A DNA stretch of 33,997 nucleotides from an uncultured Verrucomicrobiales bacterium. GTDB lineage: Bacteria > Verrucomicrobiota > Verrucomicrobiia > Limisphaerales > UBA1100. The first letter of the stretch is position 1. Every line of letters begins with the position of its first letter. The notes beneath the pieces were generated by a model. It saw only the letters and a program-made list of their open reading frames with translations. It was not told the origin of the DNA and ran no database searches. The stretch is taken from NCBI GenBank assembly GCA_913041895.1, contig CAJWKQ010000011.1, positions 1 to 33,997 on the forward strand, written 5' to 3'. A program made the position numbers and the translations under genes. Shown here one piece after another: positions 9,519 to 15,377 of the stretch.

Positions 9519-10165
9519 TTCAGCTCGAAAACCTTTGTCTTCGCAATGGCTCCTTTGAGCTGAATGATCTGTCTGTAAAGATTACCAACGGGTCCTATGG
9601 GATTCTTATGGGACGCACGGGTTGCGGTAAGACAACCATCTTGGAAGCTATTTGTGGTCTCCGGCCTCATGTCATGAGTGGCACCATCTGGCTAAATAAC
9701 AACGATGTTACTGAGCTGAAGCCTGCCGAACGTGGCATCGGATATGTTCCGCAAGATAGTGCCCTATTTGAAACAATGTCGATCTTTGATAATGTTGCCT
9801 TTGCACTTAACCTACGCAATTGGAACGAGGCTGATATCCAAAAACGTGTTTATGAACTGGCGGAGTTGATGGCTATAACGAAACTTCTTGATCGTCTGCC
9901 CTTTGGATTGAGTGGGGGAGAATCTAAACGGGTTGCTTTAGCTCGTGCGTTAGCTGCATCACCCGGCGTCCTCTGCCTTGATGAACCCTTGAGTGCATTA
10001 GACGAGCAAACTCATGGTGAAATTTGTGATCTACTCGTTGAACTTCATCGCGAAATAGATGTTACAATTCTTCATATCACGCATAGTTCTGCTGAGGCCA
10101 AGAGACTTGGGGAAACCTTTATACGACTTGAGGATGGACAGCTTAATGAAGGAAGCCTTGAATGA
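9515..10165 (+). CDS. ModC-like ABC transporter ATPase, minimal form
   Basis: This is the cytoplasmic ATPase that should drive the permease encoded just upstream. Visible motifs are Walker A GRTGCGKTT (residues about 33-41), Q-loop YVPQDSALF, signature LSGGESKRVALARAL, Walker B VLCLDEPLSALD and the switch histidine in ILHITHS. The signature has ESK where most importers have ERQ. At 216 residues it lacks the C-terminal MOP/TOBE domain that senses molybdate in classical ModC (about 350 residues), so regulation by bound oxyanion is not expected. It shares four bases with the upstream gene and three with the MoeB-like gene downstream, placing an adenylyltransferase inside the transporter operon. 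The ATPase assignment is secure; the ModC label is by gene order and similarity only. Confidence 0.93.
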   Translation: MIQLENLCLRNGSFELNDLSVKITNGSYGILMGRTGCGKTTILEAICGLRPHVMSGTIWLNNNDVTELKPAERGIGYVPQDSALFETMSIFDNVAFALNLRNWNEADIQKRVYELAELMAITKLLDRLPFGLSGGESKRVALARALAASPGVLCLDEPLSALDEQTHGEICDLLVELHREIDVTILHITHSSAEAKRLGETFIRLEDGQLNEGSLE

Positions 10166-10929
10166 TGAATGGATCTGAAAATCTTCCCGAATTAAACGAT
10201 GCTGAGAGGGAAATTTATTCCTGGCAAACCACGGTGGATGGATTCGGAGAGGAAGGTCAGCGCAGGTTAAAGAATGCGAGCGTAATGATCAGCCGAATCG
10301 GAGGGCTTGGAGGATTGGTTGCCTATGAGCTGGCAGCTGCGGGGATTGGAAAGTTAATTCTTGCGCATGGAGGTAACCTGAAGCCATCTGACTTGAACCG
10401 CCAGTTACTGATGAAGGATGAAGCGTTGGGTTCTCCACGCATCAACTGCGCGATGGAGCGCTTAAAGGAACTCAACCCGAGATTGGAAATCATTGGTTTA
10501 GCTGAAAATGTTACTGATTCAAACATCTCCAGCCTAGTATCGGAGTCGGATATTGTCGTAGATTGTGCCCCATTATTTGAAGAGCGTTATTTGATGAACC
10601 ACGAAGCGTTTGCACAGGGTAAACCTATTGTGGAATGCTCTATGTTTGAAATGGAGGCGCATATCACCAGTTTCAAACCGGGTTTAACAGGATGCTTGAA
10701 ATGTCTTTATCCTGAAAAACCCGATTATTGGCAGCGTCGTTTCCCGGTTTTCGGAGCTGTCTCAGGTATGGTCGGTTGCTTGGGGGCAATGGAAGTAATT
10801 AAAATAATTGTTGAATTGGGAGAACCTTTGTTCGGTCGATTATTGACCTGCGATTTGAAATCAATGAAATTTCAACAGGTGCGCATACAGCCAGTTGCTG
10901 ACTGCACAGTGTGTGCCGCTGCAAAATGA
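10162..10929 (+). CDS. MoeB/ThiF/HesA-family E1-like adenylyltransferase
   Basis: Family members activate the C-terminus of a ubiquitin-like sulfur carrier (MoaD, ThiS) with ATP. The N-terminal Rossmann part has ISRIGGLGG (residues 43-51). The usual first glycine of GxGGxG is R45 here. The substrate arm retains LNRQLLM (R80, Q81), and DIVVDCAPLFEERYLMN matches the conserved E1 aspartate region. Zinc ligands are visible as CLKC (C178, C181) and CTVC (C248, C251). The segment PVFGAVSGMVGCLGAMEVIKI is typical of MoeB. Length (255) is normal for MoeB. No ThiS/MoaD-like small protein ending in GG occurs in this window, so its partner is elsewhere, or the enzyme acts on something else. Linkage to a ModABC-like importer suggests metal-cofactor chemistry, but this is inference. 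A second ATG lies at 10165. Confidence 0.9.
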   Translation: MMNGSENLPELNDAEREIYSWQTTVDGFGEEGQRRLKNASVMISRIGGLGGLVAYELAAAGIGKLILAHGGNLKPSDLNRQLLMKDEALGSPRINCAMERLKELNPRLEIIGLAENVTDSNISSLVSESDIVVDCAPLFEERYLMNHEAFAQGKPIVECSMFEMEAHITSFKPGLTGCLKCLYPEKPDYWQRRFPVFGAVSGMVGCLGAMEVIKIIVELGEPLFGRLLTCDLKSMKFQQVRIQPVADCTVCAAAK

Positions 10930-12119
10930 AAAAACTAGCTCTCATTTTTGCCTGCTTGATTTCAATAGACGCACTGGCATGCCGTTTTAATGTCAGAGAT
11001 GTAGGTTTTGTGGATTTGGGTTCTGAGCCTTACCGTTTGTTTATATTTGTTCCAGAAGGAACCCCAACCTCTGAAATGGAATTACTCGAGTCAACCGCGT
11101 ATGCCACTTATCTTGATTCCAATGTAAAGGCTTCGGTCCTAAGTCCAAAGGATGCCTTCAAAGGCAAAGCTGCACAATTTGTCCCGAGGGAATTAACACA
11201 GGCACAAGCGGTGTTGGTATCACCTGATGGAAAACAGTCATTACCGGTAAAGTTATCCGCAGAAGGAAAGCCTCTAGCGGTATCTGCTTGGGATGGACTT
11301 GAGTCGGTGTTTGATTCGGAGCGCCGCAATTCAGTTATTTCAAAGGTGTACGAACACTATTGTGTGATTCTGATCATGGAAGGCAAAAACATTGAGGAAA
11401 ACCAAAGAATTCGGGACCTAGCCAATAGGGTTGTGAAATCGATAAGCGGTCAGATGGACAAACTCGAGAAAGAAATCCGAGAACCCCCGGTAGTAGAGAT
11501 TATTTCAATCAAGGACTTCAATTCTGAAAAGGCGTTTCTTTGGAGCATGGGAATCACTGAGATATCGGAAACTCCACAGGTCGCCATACTGTATGGCCGT
11601 GGCCGAATGATTGGCCCAGTCTTGCGTGATGAGCGACTGGATGAGCGCTCGCTTAAAGCGATAGTCAACACGATCGGCCTAAACTGTGAGTGTGGCTTGG
11701 ATCGTAAATGGATGCAGGGAACCATGGTGCCGCAAAAATGGGATGAAGATTTACAAAAGCGATTTGCCAACCAACTCGGTTTTGACCCCGAAAGCCCAGC
11801 AATTCGATTGGAAATGAGTCAAATCTTAGCTAAAGGTGGCAAGGGTCAAGGAACCAACAGACAAACACCCATCGGAGGCTCACTTGATGATTTACTGATG
11901 GGCTATCGTGAAGGATCATTAAAAGAACCTGAAGCCCAAGAACCACAAACATCTGTTGAGCAGAAAAACACCGATCCCGAGAAACCCATCACCACAGAAG
12001 TAAAACCGACAAAACCACCTCAATCACGTTCAATGATTGGATGGATAATGATTGCTGGAGCTCCTATCCTTTTGGCCGGCTGCGCTATATTAATTTTCGC
12101 ACGTAACAAAAACTCATGA
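10926..12119 (+). CDS. Periplasmic, C-terminally anchored protein of unknown family
   Basis: The start at 10926 (ATGA overlap with the upstream stop) gives a clean signal peptide, MKKLALIFACLISIDALA; an ATG at 10911 would spoil it. The mature protein begins CRFNVRDVGFVDLGSEPYRL. This is not a canonical lipobox. Residues about 20-330 are soluble and alpha/beta in character, with two halves that each end in a beta-rich, possibly thioredoxin-like run (for example QVAILYGRGRMIGPVL). A CECGLDR motif sits near residue 260. A Pro/Thr/Glu-rich linker (about 330-370) leads to one transmembrane helix near the C-terminus (SMIGWIMIAGAPILLAGCAI) and a short tail. This topology puts the body in the periplasm, held to the inner membrane. 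It lies between the MoeB-like gene and an FtsX-type permease and overlaps both, so it probably belongs to the same machine. I do not recognise the family. Confidence 0.85.
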   Translation: MKKLALIFACLISIDALACRFNVRDVGFVDLGSEPYRLFIFVPEGTPTSEMELLESTAYATYLDSNVKASVLSPKDAFKGKAAQFVPRELTQAQAVLVSPDGKQSLPVKLSAEGKPLAVSAWDGLESVFDSERRNSVISKVYEHYCVILIMEGKNIEENQRIRDLANRVVKSISGQMDKLEKEIREPPVVEIISIKDFNSEKAFLWSMGITEISETPQVAILYGRGRMIGPVLRDERLDERSLKAIVNTIGLNCECGLDRKWMQGTMVPQKWDEDLQKRFANQLGFDPESPAIRLEMSQILAKGGKGQGTNRQTPIGGSLDDLLMGYREGSLKEPEAQEPQTSVEQKNTDPEKPITTEVKPTKPPQSRSMIGWIMIAGAPILLAGCAILIFARNKNS

Positions 12120-13402
12120 ATCCACTAACGCTGATTGTTAAGGAAATTACCCATCGCAAAGCGAATGCGCTTTTGAGTTTGCTTGCGATAACTATAGCAG
12201 TAGCTTTAGTCGTAATATTTTTTAGCGTTAGTCAGGGAACGCAACGTGAGCAAGCAGAGATCCTCGATGACATGAATGCATCAACGGATGAAATATCACA
12301 ATCCACCCAGAAAAAAACAAAGAGGATTCAACGAGATATGGGTCAAAACCTCCGTATTGTCTCCGAAGAAACCGATTTAGCACATTTTTGGGATGAAGGG
12401 TTTTCAAAAACAACTTTTCCAGAGGACTGGCTCCAACAATTTACAAACGTTACCAAGCAGATCAACTATTCCCATCTATCAGCCATTTTAAAATGGAAGA
12501 TCGATTGGCGCGGTTCACCAGCCATGATTTATGGCCTAGCCCCTCGCGAAGTCGCCCCACCTGGCCGGGAAAAACCGATCATGATTACACCGGTAAAGCG
12601 AGGGACTGTACAGCTAGGCAAAACAATTGCCGAAATCCACAATGTTAAGCGTGATGATGTGGTAAAAGTTGAAAACGGAGAATTCGAGGTAGACCGCGTG
12701 TTAGCAGAAAAAGGAAGCGGTGCTGAAATTCGGATCTATATGCACTTGGCAGATGCGCAATCGGTATTAGGCCGAGAAGGATTAATTAATGAAATCCAAG
12801 CACTCGATTGCTACTGCGCCGATGAATCACAGGATACTTTAACGCTACTACGCGAGCAACTGGCTCCAATTTTACCTAAAGCTAAAGTGTTTCGAATGCA
12901 GGATATGGCGGAGGCCCGTGAACAACAAAGGCGTCTGATGGAGGCTCAATTAGGAAAGGCCATGCCTAAAGTGATTGATGAGGCAATCCAGTCACAAACT
13001 AATAATTTGGAGAAGACTTTTACCAAAATACTTCCGGTGATGGTCTTTCTCTGCGGTTTGTCCGTCGCTACTTTAGCGATGCTTAACACACGGGATCGAA
13101 GACAAGAAATCGGTGTTTTTAGAGCCCTTGGGCATGGAGGTATGCACATCGCCATATTATTCCTTGGTAAAGCAGTTGCCATTGGGATTGCCGGCGCAAT
13201 CATTGGCTATGGGGTTGGTGGATATTTAACTTTAAACTTTGGACAGGAGCTATTCGCTTTAACAAAAGCTCAATTGGGATGGGAACCTTCCCTGCTTATT
13301 GAAGCACTGTGGTTGGCCCCGGCCTTTGCAGCTCTTGCGACATTCATCCCAGCGATGTTGGCTGTAGTCCAGGATCCTGCCGATACTCTACGTCACGATT
13401 GA
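12116..13402 (+). CDS. FtsX/LolC/MacB-like ABC permease
   Basis: The protein has one N-terminal transmembrane helix (about 15-40), a large periplasmic domain (about 41-300) and three C-terminal helices, the standard layout of the FtsX-like permease family. The C-terminal part contains NTRDRRQEIGVFRALG, the conserved segment after the second helix that contacts the ATPase. Such permeases pair with LolD-type ATPases and work in lipoprotein extraction, macrolide or peptide efflux, or mechanical signalling across the envelope. They rarely act as importers. The periplasmic domain has a helical, glutamine-rich region (residues about 260-300) and a DCYC motif near residue 237. The gene overlaps its upstream neighbour by four bases and the next gene, the cognate ATPase, by one. 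A role in handling the exported propeller proteins or their ligand is possible but unproven. Confidence 0.92.
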   Translation: MNPLTLIVKEITHRKANALLSLLAITIAVALVVIFFSVSQGTQREQAEILDDMNASTDEISQSTQKKTKRIQRDMGQNLRIVSEETDLAHFWDEGFSKTTFPEDWLQQFTNVTKQINYSHLSAILKWKIDWRGSPAMIYGLAPREVAPPGREKPIMITPVKRGTVQLGKTIAEIHNVKRDDVVKVENGEFEVDRVLAEKGSGAEIRIYMHLADAQSVLGREGLINEIQALDCYCADESQDTLTLLREQLAPILPKAKVFRMQDMAEAREQQRRLMEAQLGKAMPKVIDEAIQSQTNNLEKTFTKILPVMVFLCGLSVATLAMLNTRDRRQEIGVFRALGHGGMHIAILFLGKAVAIGIAGAIIGYGVGGYLTLNFGQELFALTKAQLGWEPSLLIEALWLAPAFAALATFIPAMLAVVQDPADTLRHD

Positions 13403-14025
13403 TGATCACCTGCACACAAGTTACGAAACGTTTTGGTGATGTCACTGCGCTAGCACCTTTTGATCTCAATATGGAGAAGGGTGAATTTGTGGCTATTAAA
13501 GGCGCAAGTGGAAGCGGAAAAACAACCCTCCTTCTCGCCTTGGGTGGAATGCTTCGACCCACTGAAGGAGAAATCAAATACAAAGGTGCTAATTTATATG
13601 AGTTATCATCTTCGGAACTCGGAAATTACCGATCCAATGAGGTAGGCTTTGTATTCCAAATGTTTCACTTGGTGCCTTACTTAAATGTCGAGGAAAACGT
13701 GCTGCTCGCAGTTTCAAATGGTAATCAAGCAAGCCAGCCACTTGAGTTATTGAACCAATTTGGTTTATCTGACCGTTTAACGCATACTCCGAGCGAACTT
13801 AGTGCTGGAGAAAGGCAACGCGTAGCTCTGGCCCGCGCATTAATAAACCAGCCAGAAATCATTTTGGCTGATGAACCTACCGGCAACTTGGATCCTGAAA
13901 ATGACCGGCAGGTCTTTAAACACCTGTCTGAATACCATAAAAAAGGTGGTACGGTAGCTGTTGTAACCCATGGTTCGACTGCGGATGAATTTGCTGATAG
14001 AATAGTAAGTTTGAAAGCTGGATAG
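13402..14025 (+). CDS. LolD/MacB-type ABC transporter ATPase
   Basis: The start is set at 13402, where ATG overlaps the upstream TGA by one base (TGATG). An in-frame ATG at 13309 would extend far into the permease gene and give a sequence unlike the family. The 207-residue protein has Walker A GASGSGKTTL, Q-loop FVFQMFHLVPYLNVEENV, signature LSAGERQRVALARAL, Walker B IILADEPTGNLD and switch histidine VVTHG. The Q-loop pattern and the DEPTGNLD Walker B are characteristic of LolD/MacB/FtsE ATPases, which fits the FtsX-type permease immediately upstream. The signature has LSAGE in place of LSGGE, a common variant in this subfamily. The stop codon shares its last base with the GTG start of the following propeller gene. 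Confidence 0.93.
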   Translation: MITCTQVTKRFGDVTALAPFDLNMEKGEFVAIKGASGSGKTTLLLALGGMLRPTEGEIKYKGANLYELSSSELGNYRSNEVGFVFQMFHLVPYLNVEENVLLAVSNGNQASQPLELLNQFGLSDRLTHTPSELSAGERQRVALARALINQPEIILADEPTGNLDPENDRQVFKHLSEYHKKGGTVAVVTHGSTADEFADRIVSLKAG

Positions 14026-15377
14026 TGAGGATTTTACTAATATTTATTGCTGTTTGCACCCATGCAGCTGATTGGCCAACCTATCGTGGAGATGATGCTC
14101 GCAGTGGGGTTTCCCTAGAGCAATTGAATCTCCCTCTGGAGCAATCGTGGATTCACCAACCCCTTCATGCTCCTCGCCCGGCATGGCGCGGTCCAGCCAA
14201 GGCAGATCTATATAATAAACAGTTTAACCTTAAGAATCGTCAATTGTTTGACCACGCGTTTCATGTAATTGCAGATGGACAATCAGTATATTTTGGCTCT
14301 TCTGCTGATGATCAAGTCCATTGTCTTGATTTCAATTCAGGAAAAAAACGTTGGTCTTATTTTACTGAAGGCCCTGTCCGTTTTGCTCCCACCTTGTATG
14401 AGGGGCGTCTTTTCGTCGGCTCAGATGATGGCTACGCATACTGCCTTTCCACAGAGGGAAAATTAATTTGGAAAAAAATGCTGTCTCCTCGTGAGTATCG
14501 TATTGTCGGCAATAACCGTATGATTTCGGCGTGGCCACTGCGAACAGGTATTTTGGTTAGAGATGGTGTTGCTTATGCTGGAGCAGGAATGTTCCCAAAG
14601 GAAGGAATGCATATTGTGGCCTTTGATCCCAAAAACGGCACAGATCGTTGGCGAACTATTCAGAATTCGTGGCCTTTTCAAGGGTATTTATTACTTTCAG
14701 AAAACCGCGTATACGTACCTACCGGCCGAAGCAACCCTATCGTATACAATCGTAACAATGGCAAATTCTTCAGAGATCTATCTAAAACAAACGACGCATT
14801 CACCTTAATTAAGTGGAACGGAAAACCACTGCCAAATCCACGCCAAAACAGTCGAGTTCTTGGGGTGTTTGGTGAGGGAAATGGTGACTCCTTTGCAACC
14901 TTTACCGGCAATCACATGATTGTGGCCGATGGCAAATCCTACCTGCAAGCGAACGGTGAATTAAGTGTTCTTGATCGCATGCGCTATATCAAACTGGAAC
15001 GCGACTACAAAGCGCAAGCGGCAAAACGTGAACAACTTGGCAAGACACTGGCTCAACTACGAAAGCAGAAATCACCAGAGGTACCCAAGGTACAACAACA
15101 ACTCATAGCATCGGGTCAGGCATTAGGAGAGATCCAAAAAGGTATAGATAATTGTGTCCTTTGGAAAACACCTTGTAATCAGTCTTATGCAATGATTCTA
15201 GCCGGAAACATGCTATTTGCAGGAGGTAATAGTGAGATAGTCGCCTATTCAGCAAACGATGGAAATAGGGTTTGGAGCGCGCCAGTTAACGGACGTGCTT
15301 TGGGTATTGCAGTTGCACATGGTCGACTCCTTGTAAGTACAGATAAGGGAACCATTCACTGTTTTGAATCAAAATGA
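14025..15377 (+). CDS. Exported PQQ-type beta-propeller protein, counterpart of the N-terminal half of the 2157 protein
   Basis: The start is a GTG sharing one base with the upstream TAG. It gives a short signal peptide (MRILLIFIAVCTHA) before ADWPTYRGDDARSGV. The whole 450-residue protein aligns by eye with residues 19-480 of the protein at 2157: LHAPRPAW, VRFAPTLYEGRLFVGSDDG, MISAWPLRTGILVRDGVAYAG and a C-terminal 'S-x-DKGTIHCF' match in order. It keeps the charged coiled-coil insertion (about 319-380) between propeller blades. Glycine-aspartate-tryptophan repeat strands such as 'NGTDRWR' and 'DGNRVWSAP' are typical of BamB/PQQ-like propellers. No dehydrogenase catalytic motif was seen, so PQQ binding should not be assumed. 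It overlaps the next gene by four bases, and the two products probably form a complex corresponding to the fused protein. Confidence 0.9.
   Translation: MRILLIFIAVCTHAADWPTYRGDDARSGVSLEQLNLPLEQSWIHQPLHAPRPAWRGPAKADLYNKQFNLKNRQLFDHAFHVIADGQSVYFGSSADDQVHCLDFNSGKKRWSYFTEGPVRFAPTLYEGRLFVGSDDGYAYCLSTEGKLIWKKMLSPREYRIVGNNRMISAWPLRTGILVRDGVAYAGAGMFPKEGMHIVAFDPKNGTDRWRTIQNSWPFQGYLLLSENRVYVPTGRSNPIVYNRNNGKFFRDLSKTNDAFTLIKWNGKPLPNPRQNSRVLGVFGEGNGDSFATFTGNHMIVADGKSYLQANGELSVLDRMRYIKLERDYKAQAAKREQLGKTLAQLRKQKSPEVPKVQQQLIASGQALGEIQKGIDNCVLWKTPCNQSYAMILAGNMLFAGGNSEIVAYSANDGNRVWSAPVNGRALGIAVAHGRLLVSTDKGTIHCFESK

Noticed and set aside
6734-10165. Ordinary molybdate transporter (modABC)
   Set aside because: The binding protein is a tandem duplication with cysteines at ligand positions, the permease is enlarged and the ATPase lacks the molybdate-sensing domain, so the named function cannot be asserted.
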